A DNA stretch of 64,000 nucleotides from Anniella stebbinsi (Eukaryota; Chordata; Lepidosauria; Squamata; Anniellidae). Shown in pieces: positions 11,600 through 24,200 of this stretch. Positions within the stretch are counted from its first letter, which is position 1, and each line of letters opens with the position of its first letter. Made by a program: the position numbers and the translations under genes. A model generated the notes under the pieces. That model was not told where the DNA came from, searched no databases, and was given only the letters and a program-made list of their open reading frames with translations. The stretch is taken from NCBI GenBank assembly GCA_029215795.1, contig JARDYH010000001.1, forward strand, positions 184,209,654 through 184,273,653. Direction: 5' to 3'.

Positions 11600-12160
11600 T
11601 GGTTTTAGGGCTTTAGGCAGAGTCGTTGTCATGCAGGAAAGTTAATGATCCTCTTCAAAAACAGAGTTTTCTGACAATAGTTGTTGCTCTAGTTCTGACT
11701 TAATAAATGGCCATTCCCGAGTTCCATGCATTCACTTGTTTGGAATGAGAAAACATGAAGTGGAAGACAAAAACAGCTCTAACTAGACAGCAAGCTAATT
11801 GCCTGCAGCAAGGCGCTCAACATCCCTCTCTTGCTCCAGGTAGTGTTAGCAACCTGTTTTTCTGCCAGATTGATCAGGCGCAATAGAGGACAACGCTCTT
11901 GTACCTCTAACAGCAGTGTAGGAAGTAATGTATCTCTTCCACACAGCTGATAAATAGTAAAGTGTCCTCTTTGCATTTGGTCATTCTAATAACTGGAGAA
12001 ATATCTGGCACACTGCTTCTCTACAACAATGCTAAAACAATTTCAGTTTTCTGAGCTCTGGTATTAGTTATCTAATAGTTTATGGTTTGAAAGAGAAATG
12101 CATCTTATTAGAAGCTTGTCACTGCATTTAAACTCGTCTTCCTCTTTCTGTATCTTTCTG
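11600..12160. other. Intron before ITSN2 exon a
   Basis: No repeat or coding signature recognised; it ends in the pyrimidine tract of the exon acceptor. Confidence 0.5.
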
Positions 12161-12167
12161 TCTGTAG

Positions 12168-12274
12168 GTTTTCCAGAAACAAATGGCTGAAGCAGGCTGC
12201 CTCTCAGAAGCACAAATGGGATTAATCTTTGTCAACTGGAAAGAGCTCATCATGTCTAATGCAAAATTACTGAA
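12168..12274 (+). CDS. ITSN2: ITSN2 exon a (DH domain)
   Basis: A pyrimidine-rich tract and tag precede the exon; donor gtaagt follows. It reads [20 protein letters not shown] then [16 protein letters not shown], part of the first half of the DH domain. The length of 107 leaves two bases of a split Lys codon, completed by the next exon. An upstream exon ending in phase 0 must exist before base 1. Confidence 0.94.
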
Positions 12275-15200
12275 GTAAGTACTGGGACTGTTTTGATAGC
12301 ATTTGTGTTGTTAGCTTTCACAGGCCTGAAATACACAATCCCATGATACAATTAAAATACCAATTAAATAAAAAATAAATATTAAGGCTGCAATCCTATA
12401 CCCACATAACTCGGCATTAGCCCCATTGAGCTCAATTAGATTTACTTTTGTGTTTAGATGTATAGGACACATACGTCTGCTTCTCTAGCTACCCAAATTT
12501 AGCCCTAATTAAAAAAAACCTTTATAGCCATTCAGAAAAACATGGGCTATTAAACGAGTATATTGACTGTTTTACAATGGGTGCTTCCAGATGAGGCCGT
12601 TTTGTGTGTGTAATTGCCCTGCCTTGTTCATGGAATTTTAAAGGAGGTCCAGACAATGATGTCTTTCATTTTTAACCCTCATGAGTTTTCTCACCACTTC
12701 TTCAGTCTGTTTTCTTGCCAGAAAACTTTTGTTAAGGAGGAAAGACAGAATACCTGCACAATGTTTTTTGATTGACAGTGCTAGGAACCCTCCATCTGGA
12801 ATTATCAGATGCAGAAGTGTTTTCCAGCCATGCCACCTGAGAAGCTAATCAGAGATAGTGCAGATTGATAGTACTTCATTAATAAAATATCATCCCAGGC
12901 CTCTGTGATAATTACTTATGTTTCCCACCCACCCTCCATCTTTTACTTTACAGCCCTATCATTCAGCATTTAGTAAGAGACAGTGTGGGTGTATATCAAA
13001 CAATCTGGTCCTACATACAATAGTTCTGTGAAAAAGCGTAGAAACGAGAACACATCCAGAGTTGCTGTAGAATGATTAGCGGGCACTCACCTAAGAGAAT
13101 CAGGGTTGAAAACATCCGTGTATTGACCTTATTTACTATGTGTGACTGCTTTTATTTTTGTTAATATTCACCTAGATAATTTGAGTTGAAAAGACAACTG
13201 TATTGACTTTTTTCATTGTATATGAGTGCTTTTATTATTGTAAATTTCAGACAGCGCGATGTGCATGTATACTTAGGAACAATTCTTGTGAATTTATCAT
13301 TACACTTTGAATTACATTAGCACTATTAGTCTCTTGTACTTTATTACTTTATGGGTCCTTTTGTTCTTCATGTTCTCTGGGCATTCCCACATATGGGCTT
13401 CGCGCCTGTGCGGAGCCTCGGTTTGGTAAATTATTTTACGCTGAGGAAAAAAACACTTCTTTGGGCAGGAACCCCTCCCCCACTGTCCATGTGCATGCGT
13501 GCTCAGTTCCCGCCCATCTCCTTCGTTCCTTTTCGACCGCTGATAGATAGCGTTGCCTCATCGGATCGTTGCTCTTCTTTGAGCTGCTGAGGAAAGGAAT
13601 GGTAAAGACATTTACTTAAGTATTTCAGCCTTTCTGGCTTAGTTTTTAGTTTAGAATAGTTAATGTTGCAAAAAATATTTTTATATTATACTATTTTTTC
13701 TATACATTAGTTTAGATCGCATGGCCCTTAAGGCTCCGTTTAAAAAGTGCGTCGGGGGGGGGGGGGGAATCCTGCCATCAGATGGACATATTCTTTGTCT
13801 TCTATGCCTGGGGGAGACTCACGTCGTGGAGACATGCAGGATATGTATGTCTTTTTCTAAACAGGCGAGACGCAATTGATCGGACCAATTGAAGTCACTT
13901 TTGTGGCAAAGAGCTCTGAAAACGGTGGATACATCTACAACTCCGGCTATGACTTCCTTGGAGTTCCCAGGGCCATCTTCAGAAATAATTCCCAGTCAGG
14001 ATCCCCCTCCTGTGGGTGGCTCTCTTTCTGTGGTCGTGGCTAAGAAATATCTAAAAAGGCTATACACTTGAAGCCAACGGATGAAGGTGCTCATAAAAAG
14101 AAAAGGTCCAAAGACCCAAAAGAGGAGTCTGTTGCCTGAAAAAGAGATTCTGCAGCTGCCTCCATTACTCCATTCTTCAATTCGAATGGTGGTGGATAAA
14201 GCAGTCTCGACAGCAGTTCTTGACCAGGTTTCCACAGTATCTGAAGGAGAAATTCGCGATACTTCTCCATCGCATTCGAGATCTCGAGACCGACGTCAGC
14301 CAGCTCCGGCTAGTGAACCAGCTTTCCCTCTTCGGTACTGTTCTTCGGAAACTCCTAGAGCTCCTGAACAGACTCGGTACTGCTCACCTTCTTCTCCAAG
14401 TGCGAACAGGGATCGTGCAGGCAGTTGTGTTTATTATACCGAACGACGTGATTTTTCTCGTTCTCCAGGAAGGGATTGGAACAGTTATTCAGAGAGATCA
14501 TTCACTCCATCAAGATCATCACATTACGATGACTGGAGATCTTCTCGGGACTGAGAAGTTTGTTATGATAGAGCCAGATATCTTGGTGTGATTTCTTCCC
14601 GCCAAACTGCCTATCCTACGACACAGATGCTCATGCCGATGAAAGGGTGTTTTTACTACCTCCACCGGTACACGATCATTCTCGATCCAGAGAAAGGCAT
14701 CGGAACTGACAGTTTCCTACAGAAACATTGACGGCACCAATCAATCCTCAGGCCATGCAAAACTTGCCTCAGCGACCATTGTCTGCAAGGCATAAATCAC
14801 CAGAATCCGCTGAAGTCTATCAGTCAGATTCTTCTTCATCATCTTCGGTGGTTCCGCCTTCGATACCATCGCCTGACGATGTGGTGTTTTCTAAAGGTGG
14901 AACATCGCCATCAGAGGATCTAGGATCTTTTTTGGATCAAATTCTGAGAATGGTTCAATCTCTCGGCGTAGATGCACAACAGCATACTGAGCGTGTGAAG
15001 GTTCTTGTCTTTGATGCCATCTATACGGAAACAACTGTTCCAGTGGCACTTCCTTTTCTTCCTGTCTTATTGCAGACTGTGCAAAGGTCCTGGGCTAATC
15101 CAGGGTCCATGCCTCCAACTTCAAAGAGACTTGAGGCCATTCATCAGATTCAAGAGAAAGAGGCTTCTTTCTTGTTCTCACACCCTAAGCCTAATTCCAT

Positions 15201-18200
15201 TATTGTTGAATCAGCGCAAGTCGATCCCAGAAACAGCATACTTTCCCTGTTGATAAAGAGTATCGTGACGCAAGCTCACCCCAGGCTTCTGCTCACGAAC
15301 TTTAGGCAAACTGACACACACCAAAACTGTGAGACTTCTTTTATTGTAAATTCACACGGAATTCAAGGCGTAACGGTTTCATTTCTGCATACACACACTT
15401 GAAGCTGAAGACGGACCAGATAGCTTTCAGGTACAACGGCTTAATGCGAACAGCGAATCACTCGGGGGGAGACATTTAGAGTTAGCCCCGTCCCATGTGA
15501 ACAGGAGTGGCCACACACACTGACTCATCAGGAACACGGGCAAAACTCAAAAGGAGAAACCCCAGCAGGAGTGCAGGAGGTCTGACAGTAGGCAAGATCA
15601 TCTTGAACCAAACCAAACTCAGCCTGTCAGGGAACACTGAGCTGATCACATAAGCAAGATGTCAGGGGACAAACCTCTTCGACCTAGGAAGCCTTCCCTG
15701 CTCGTAACTTTGGCTCTGAGGAAGGTTCTCTTGCAGGTCACACACACACACACACACACACAATTCCAGAACAACAGCAATCAGCCTCTGAGTTCCCCTG
15801 TGCCCATACTTTGGCTTCATGCAGGGAAAAACAGGCTATAGAACACGAATCCAGAACAGTAATCTGCAAGTCCAAATCTATGGAAAGCCACAGAGCAATT
15901 TTCATGGCATAGTTCTTAGAAATTCCAAGTCCAAATAGCAACAGAACATGTACAGAGTGCATCCAACATCTCCAGACCAGATAGAATCCTAAACACGAGT
16001 TTCTTGGCAAGCGTAGAACATTCAAACAGCAAACAGATGATTCTTAACAAAGAGCCTCCCCCTTTTGCTCATAGCTATATAGGATGGAGGCTGGCTAATT
16101 CCAAGCTACTTTGACAGACAGGGCTTCAGGCCTGTAATCCAAACTCATGTGCCAACAGGACGGCACGGTTCAACCTCTTCTTGATGACGACATTATGTGA
16201 GAGACATCTTGCAAGATATCCCCCCACCTTTTCAAAACAGACTCTCTTGTTCTCAAGGAAACTCAAGGCCAGCAACTGCAGATAAGGGCAAAACAGAGAC
16301 AGACTTTCTCACAACAATTGCCAAGCCTTCAACTCACAATTCACTAGGCCAGCCTAGTGAATTATTTATGAAGCACCTGACATCCGACAAAAAGGGTCAT
16401 AGACTGGATATCTTGAGTAGACAGTTTTACTCTACTGTGGCATTGGGTCTTCATGTTTCAAACTATGAAGCGATGATGTCCCGCTATCAGATGTTTCTGT
16501 GAGAGAAAACGAGTTCATTGTGCAACTACTTACCTGATGAACAATGGGAGCTTGCATGCGTCTTCCAAACAGAAGCTGTCAAACTGTCAAGACACCAAAT
16601 TAATTTTGCTTGTCATCAAGCAGACTGTAGCACTAAATCTATGGTCGGTGCTATTGCACTTAGACGCCACGCTTGGCTCTGATCTGCTGGATTAGTTCCA
16701 GAGGCTCGATCTAGAATCGAAAATCTTGCTTTTGATGGAGAAGGTCTTTTTAATTCTAATACCGATGACCAAATGGACTTGGTACAGAAGGCTAAGACTA
16801 CTGCTAAGAAGATTGGTATCAGCAAGCAACAGCAGACCCAAACTTCCAAACCTCGCAGATAGGCTGGGTATCAAAATCCTTTTTATCAAAAACCTTTTGC
16901 AGAGCGTTCCTCCGAATTTCAAGCTACTCAGCCACAGCAAAGGAGACCTTTTCAGGCTTCCAGGGGAGGTAGAGGGCGAGCTGACTCGTAGGTCAAGCGT
17001 AAACTTTTACTTCCTTTTTTTCACGCCAAAGCATATAATTTTGATAAATCCAATGTTCGGTGACCGCCTTTTTCATTTTTATCACCAGTGCACTTTGATA
17101 GCCACAGACTCTTGGGTTTTGAACATTATCCTTTGTGGTTTCGAATCAAATTCGAAGATCTCCCTCCTTTGGGAACAGTGAAGCGCACAAAACCGTCCTC
17201 TCCTCTTTGCATCGAGATCCTGTCTCTCCTTCGAAAGGGTGCTATAGAGACAGTACCGGGTAGCACAACAATTCCAGTTTTTTTCTCTCGGTATTTCACT
17301 GTCCCCAAACATGATGGAGGTCTCTGACCCATTTTAGATTTGAGGGCTCTGAACAAATTCATCTGGGTCAAAAAATGTAAACTCTCCAAGAAATTATGAC
17401 ACTTCTTCATCAAGATGTATGGCTAGCATCCATCGATCTAAAGAATGCTTCCTTTCACATTGCCATAAAAGAGACATACAGAAAATTTCTTCATTTTATC
17501 ATCAGAGAAGAAGTTTTCCAATTGGCCTCTCCACCACGCCAAGGGTTTTCACCAAATGTATGGCAGTGGTCTGTGCTTTTCTTCATCTAAAAAATACTGT
17601 ATTTCACCGAATGTAAGAAGCCATCAATTGTAAGATGCACCTAAATTTCAGGGCCACCAACAGGGAAAAAGCTTTGCGTCGATTCTAAGACGCACTTTAA
17701 TTTCAGCACCCCTTCCCCTCACCTCCATCTCCGTCACCCATCCTCGATACCACCACTGCCGCTGCTCCGTACTGCTGCCAGTGCTCGCCTCAGCCTGGCA
17801 AGGTGGCGTTCCCAGTAATGAGGCGAGCATTGCCAGCGGCGCAGAGCAGCGGTGGCGGCGGCAAGGCTGGACGACGGCGATGGAGGGGAGGGGGGGTTAG
17901 GGCCCCACAAGTCCCCCCTCTCCCTTGCAAGTTCCCCCTCCTCACTTACCTTGATCACTGCTGCCTCAGCCTGGGAAGGCTTCAGTACTGGGAAGGAGGC
18001 CGAGATCTCGCGAGATTTCCTGAAATCGCGACCTCCTTCCCAGTACTGAAGCCTTCCCAGGCCAAGGCAGCAGCAATCAAGGTAAGTGGGGAGGGGGGAC
18101 TTTTGACCGGCCTTGTGGGGTCCCTTGGGTCCCGCTAGTGTGAGTCGCATGCAGAGCCCTAGTGCCTTCTGCAATACGCAGGAGAAATCCTGCAATTGCA

Positions 18201-21200
18201 AGGCACCATTGATTCTAAGACGCACCCCATTTTTACAGATGTAAACATGGGAGAAAAAGTGCGTCTTAGAATCGATGAAATACGGTATAGCAATCTATCC
18301 ATGTCTACACGATTGGCTCATTGTATCATCAAAGAAGGAAGCACTGAGTCAGGATATTGTTTCCGTTCTAAATCTTCTGGACAATCTCAGACTCTGCATA
18401 AACAAGGAAAAGTCATCCCTCATTCCAACCCAATCCTTGCAGTACATCGGAGCTCGAATAGATACAAAGAGGGGAAGGGTTTTTCTCCCTACCGATCGTA
18501 TCCACAAACTTACGCCCTTAGCCTGTTCTCTTTTTCAAAATCAAAATACGATGGCACACTTAATTCAGCACATCCTAGGCTACATGGCTTCCACAGTGGC
18601 AGTAGTGGAATGGGCACGAATGCGCATGAGGCCTCTGCAGGATTGGCTGATTTCAGTCTTTGACTTCGACATGGACACTCGGTACATAAAAATTACGGTA
18701 CCGAAAGACATTGCAGAGTCACTAAGGTACTGGATGAACCCAAACAACCTATCGCAGGGTGTTCCTTTTCTCTACCCAGCACCGACCAGGGTCCTCAGTA
18801 CCGATGCATCCCTAAAAGGTTGGGGGGCGCATTGCAGCTCAGTGCAGATCCACGGCCATTGGTCCAAGGACGAAGGTCTTAATCACATCGATGTGTTAGA
18901 GATGATGGCAGCATGGAAGACTCTTCAGGCTTTCGAATCCCACCTTTGAAACACTTCCATTCAAGTATTGACAGACAATACGTCAGTACTTTTTATACCT
19001 GAACAAGCAGGGAGGGACACACTCCCCATTGTTAGTGGCATGGACTCTGAAAATATTCCACTGGATCGTTCCCAGAGGAATCCAAGTGATGGCCCTGCAC
19101 ATTGCAGGCATGGACAATATATTGGCAGACTCTCTGAGTCGGACTCATGCTGTCTCCCACGAATGGGAACTGGCGTCTTATTCTCTCAGTCACAAATTCA
19201 AAGCTTGGGGACATCCACAGCTGGACCTATTCGCCACTCTCTCTATTGCTCCAGAGGAGGGCTAGGAGAAAGTTCTCTAGGAGATGCATTTCTGGGAACG
19301 TGGTCGGATCAGTTTCTTTATCTGTTTCCTCCATTTCCTCTGCTGTTCAAGGTAGTGAAAAAGATCCAGCAAGACAGGTTGAACTGCATACTGATCACCC
19401 CTTGGTGTCCAAGACAAGCGTGGTTTTCCACTCTTCTGCGCATAGCAATGGGTCAATACTCCCGATTGCCGTTGTACCAGGACCTGATAATGCACAGTCA
19501 GGGTCTAGTAAGACACCCAGACATTCTAACCTTGTGCCTAACTGCTTGGAGAATCCAATAGGCAATCATCTTCCCTCGATACCGAAGGAAGTTCAAGATG
19601 TCCTTGACGCGTCTAAAAAGCAGGCAGCTAAGAAGTCCTCCAGTAGCAAATGGACTATGTTTACTGTGTTTGCTGCAGATCATAATTTTGATCCTTTCAA
19701 CGGTTCTTTGGTGGATATACTGCATTTTTTAAGTCGACTGTATGAGAAAGGACTCAAATACTCTTCAGTTCGAGTATATGTTGCAGCTATTTCAAGTTTT
19801 CGTTTGCCCATCTCGGGATTTATTGTTTTTACACACCCTCTGGTTCGTCAATTCCTGAAGGGGTTAAAGAATTTAGTCCCTCCGGTACGTTCATTTATAC
19901 CTTTAGTTTTAAAAGTTTTGTCATTGAAATCTTTTGAGCCAATGGCAACTTGTGACCTTCGCTTACTTTCATGGAAGATTGCTTTTTTGGTGGCTATCTC
20001 TTCGGCCAGGAGAGTTAGTGAGTTATATACTCTCAGAATTTATCATCCCTACCTAATTTTTCATAAGGATAAGGTTGTTCTCTGTACTGATGTATCATTT
20101 CTCCCTAAAGTGGTGTCAGAATTTCATATCAGGCTGCCTATTGTTTTGCCCGCATTTTTCCAATCACCCCAGACTGACATTGAAAGAACAATGCATATGC
20201 TCAACGTCAGGAGAAACCTCGCATTTTACAAATTTAGAACTGAGTCATTCCACAAGACTCAGAGGTTGTTCGTATGCTATGGCGGCCCTAACAAGGGCAT
20301 GACTGTGTCAACTCAGCAATTAGCTTCCTGGATTAAACAGCTGATTCAGTTGTTGTACAAATTGAATAATCGGACTCTGACAGGTGCTGTCAAGGCTCAT
20401 TCTACAAGAAGTGTGTCAGCTTCTATGGCCTTCTCAAGAGGCATCCCATTAGATACCTTGTGCAAGGCTGCAACCTGGGCTACCCCTACGACCTTTGTGA
20501 AGCACTACAAGCTTGACATGAAGGCACGAGAGGACTGCACGTTTGGAAGAGCTGTGCTGGCGTCTGTATTGGGCTAGACACCTTACCCACCTCCGGTAAG
20601 TGAGCTTGTTATTTGCCCATATGTGGGAATGCACAGAAACCATGAAGAAGAAAGACAGGTTGCTTACCTGTAATTATAGTTCTTCGAGTGGTCATCTGTG
20701 CATTCACACAACCCTCCCACCGTCCCCTCTCGGGCTGCCTCTACACGAGACGTTTAAAGCTCTTTGAAGTCTCATTAAAAATTTTACCTCTACAAGAGCG
20801 GAGTGTAAATCGGGAGTTGAGGCGCTTTATCTCTCCGATTATGCGCATTATCGAATGCGCGTTAAATAGCGAGTTTTATTTCCCTCCAGCCATTAAAGCG
20901 CATTTTGCCTATGTGAACAAGCGATTCTCCGCATTAACTACTTGTAAAGCGCATTTCAAACAACCGGTAAGGCCACCAGTTGTGCGCTCAATTACCTCCT
21001 GCGTACAAGCATTTACAATAAAGCGCTTCAGCGATTATGCGCATAATCGGCTAACCAGGCGTCAAACAGAATCCATCTAGAGGGGGTCCAGGTGTCATTA
21101 CCAGTTTTTTGGTACCAAGATTTTCATCTTCATCGGTTTTGAGATCGTTTTCAGTCTCAAGGAACTGATGAGATGGGCGGGAACCGAGCACACATGCGCA

Positions 21201-24200
21201 CGGACGGGGGGGGGAGGGGTTCCTGCCAAAAGAAGTGTTTTTTCCTCAGCGTAAAATAATTTGCCGAACTGAGGCTCCATGCAGGCATGAAGCCCATATC
21301 TGTGAATGCACAGATGACCACTCAATGAAATACAGTTATAAGTAAGTAACCTGTCTTTCTGGCTTGCATTACGTATGCAAACATGTATTGTACCATTAAG
21401 TTGGAGACACTCAGGGAAGAGTCTCTGGAGACCTCAAGAGCATTTCTGACCTTTCAGTATCTTGCCGGTTATTTTCAGCTTTTATCTAAAAAAAGAAGCA
21501 TGTGTCTCTTTGCTCCACTCTCTGAGGTCAAGATTTATACAAGTATTTCTGCTCAGGAAGCTTTTAGGTGAAGTAATAATCTTATGTAATATGATTTTAA
21601 AGTAACTAAACCCTGTTAGGACATTCAGGGTCACTTTTGCTGGTCCCACCCCTTTAGTCATGTCCCTGACTCCCTGCCCCATAGCTAGTCACACATCTGA
21701 GAAGAGGTTCTGAAGTGAGGGAGGCTGCTGTACACACGCAAGCTCCCCATATGATTTAGAACCCTGGCTTCCATGTGTAGGTCAAGGCTCCTGCTTCAGA
21801 CTTTCTTCTCAGCCCCCCGCCCCCCAGCGAGTGTGGGACCAGGTGATGGAGATGCAGCAGAGGGGCCAGGGCCAGCCAGTGTAGCCCCATTCTCCCCCTC
21901 ATGCAATCCTAACCATGTGAGACATTGAATGCCCAAAACTGCTCATATGTAATATCAGTTGAAGAGAATAAAAGAACTGTCTGAAAAAAAAAGAGAAATC
22001 AGAAGCCAATGATATTATAAATAATGATTGAAAATATATGTTGCAGGGGAGGCAGGAATCTAACGATCTAGGTGTTTGATGATGCAATTTTTATCATATC
22101 TGTTTATACAGTGGGATTGTGTTTCTGGGCGTAAGGGTCCATGAATACAACCACTGAATAGGGATCAGGTAGCAATATCTCTCTTGGTGTTCTTAGAGAC
22201 TGACGAGCTTTCCTTCGGAGGCTACTAGAAAAGCCTGCCAAATAGTAACTTGGGCTTTATCCCATGCCCACAGCAATTAAAATAATCTGCAGGTTCTGAC
22301 TGAACTCCTTGGTAACAGTATTCTCCCACTCAACTGCATGCCAGACCCCACTTGTCTCAACTTTTCAGTAGAGTTGGTCCTGCCAGACAGGAAGTCCTGT
22401 TTGATAAGCGCTTGCAAGCCCTTCGTTCACTTGTTCCTGTTGAAAGTTCTTGAGTCAAACTGCTTCCTCTTTAATTTTATTTTCTACCAGAGCCCTTCGT
22501 ATACGTAAGAAGACTGGGGGAGAAAAGATGCCTGTGCAGATGATTGGAGATATCTTAGCTGCTGAACTTTCCCACATGCAAGCCTACATCCGGTTCTGCA
22601 GTTGCCAGCTTAATGGGGCTACACTGTTGCAGCACAAAACAGATGAAGAGCCGGAATTCAAAGAATTTTTGAAAGTATACTATTCAGTAACTTCTTAATT
22701 CAGTCATCGTCCTTTCTCTTCATGTGGCTAGTGCAGATAACTCTCCAATAACGTTTAACACACTGGGGACATCTGCTCTCTTCCTACAAAGTGAAGATGC
22801 ACTTAATGAAGTTTGCAAAAGTATTATGACCTCGGTGGCTTCCACATTTTTACCTAAAATTCCCCTCAACTGCATGTTAGCTTAGGTCTCAATCCATTTC
22901 TCTATCTCACAAATGAACCAAGAAGCTGCTTGTTCCTTGGATGGTTATGATTATGGCAGCAAGGTTCAAATTCATTCTTCATTCCTTCATTTCATTTCGA
23001 TACTGCTCAATAGCCAAAGTTCTCTGGAGGGTTCACCAAATTACAATTAAAAAATACAACATAATCAACTCTTTGAGGTACAAAATCTATTAGATTAATC
23101 AGTTGAAACATTTTGATTGACTAAAACAGTGCCTACTATTCAGCAGTGTGTTTGTTTTAAAACCATAGTTGTTTATTCTTAGAATTTATAGATGCTATTC
23201 ATTAAAAAAATAGCACATACCTGTCAAGTGTTATTTAACATTCACTAATTTAAGGGTACCCTGGAAATTAATCTCTTTACCCATCCATCTATACTGTCCA
23301 TAGCTCTATATAAGCCAAAGGAGGCATTCTCCCATCTTCACAAATTCAATAAATTTCCTCCATATCCCCTCAAATTTGTCTTCACTTAGTTGTTCTCATG
23401 CTTTCCTCCATTTTGGGGTCAATTTTTCTAAAACCCTTTGGTACCAATTATCAATAAGGAGCCCTTTGCCATCTTTCGAATGCTTGGCTATCAACCACCT
23501 GGCTGCCAAAAATAGATGGCTTATTAATTCCTTATTTAGCAGCTTGCTATCCAATCCTATGTATAAATTTAACAGAGCTAAGTGAGAAGATGGGTGAACC
23601 CATTGTCCAGTTATTGAGCTAATCTCCTGGAGTATTTTTCCAGTAAATACTCGCTTTAGGGCATGACCACCACATATGTATATACATCCCTACTCCAGAA
23701 CATCCCCTCCAACATTCTGGGGGTGTCCCTGGACTCATCAGCGTCAGATACTATCTGTGGATCAGTTTTAACATTAATTCCCTATTTTTCCTTGATTTTT
23801 CCTTGATATTGTTTTAAATGGACATCTGTCCCACAACGCATTTCAGTCTTTTCCCTCAATTCGAATTCCTAGGTCTGCTTCCTAAACCATCCTAAGTGTG
23901 TCATTTGCACTAGCTTATGCAGTAATTTACAACAAACTTTTGTAGCAGGCTTTGCATAATAGAGGAGGCTTCAGGTAAATACCTAGGTTAAACACTGGCT
24001 GAATTCGGACAACACGATAGTCAATGGTGGGGTAATAATCAACTTTACAGTTGTTCATCTAGGGGGTACTCCCTACACAACATGGTAATAAATAATCAAC
24101 TGTGGTGTGGATTAGGATCAGTGCTGAGTTGACTATGGCAGCATTCGGACAACACGATAGTCAATACAACTGACGATTGTTTCCCCCCCACCAGTTGCTT

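Larger units (their letters stand above)
13889..16840 (+). pseudogene. DIRS gag-like region, broken
   Basis: Frames in three phases (14081-14554 SR-rich; 14728-15402; 16197-16502) form one degraded region before the RT. The 14728 frame reads [20 protein letters not shown] and [17 protein letters not shown]. It starts with serine/arginine-rich text ([18 protein letters not shown]) that could bind nucleic acid. A gag role is inferred from position; the protein has no sharp motif. An insertion separates the two halves. Confidence 0.6.
13382..21360 (+). mobile_element. DIRS-type tyrosine-recombinase retrotransposon
   Basis: About 8 kb including later insertions. Inverted terminal repeats lie at 13382-13522 and 21171-21308. 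Internal complementary arms lie at 20649-20709 and 21301-21360. Coding order is gag-like, RT-RNase H, then tyrosine recombinase, as in DIRS elements, which integrate through a circular DNA intermediate and make no target duplication. Later insertions sit at ~15255-16185, 17595-18287 and 20733-21088. Gag and RT frames are broken; the recombinase frame is open. Confidence 0.92.

Noticed and set aside
17734..18225. 163-codon - frame and overlapping + frames
   Set aside because: Within the TIR element in DIRS RT; GC-rich, no motif, symmetric on both strands.
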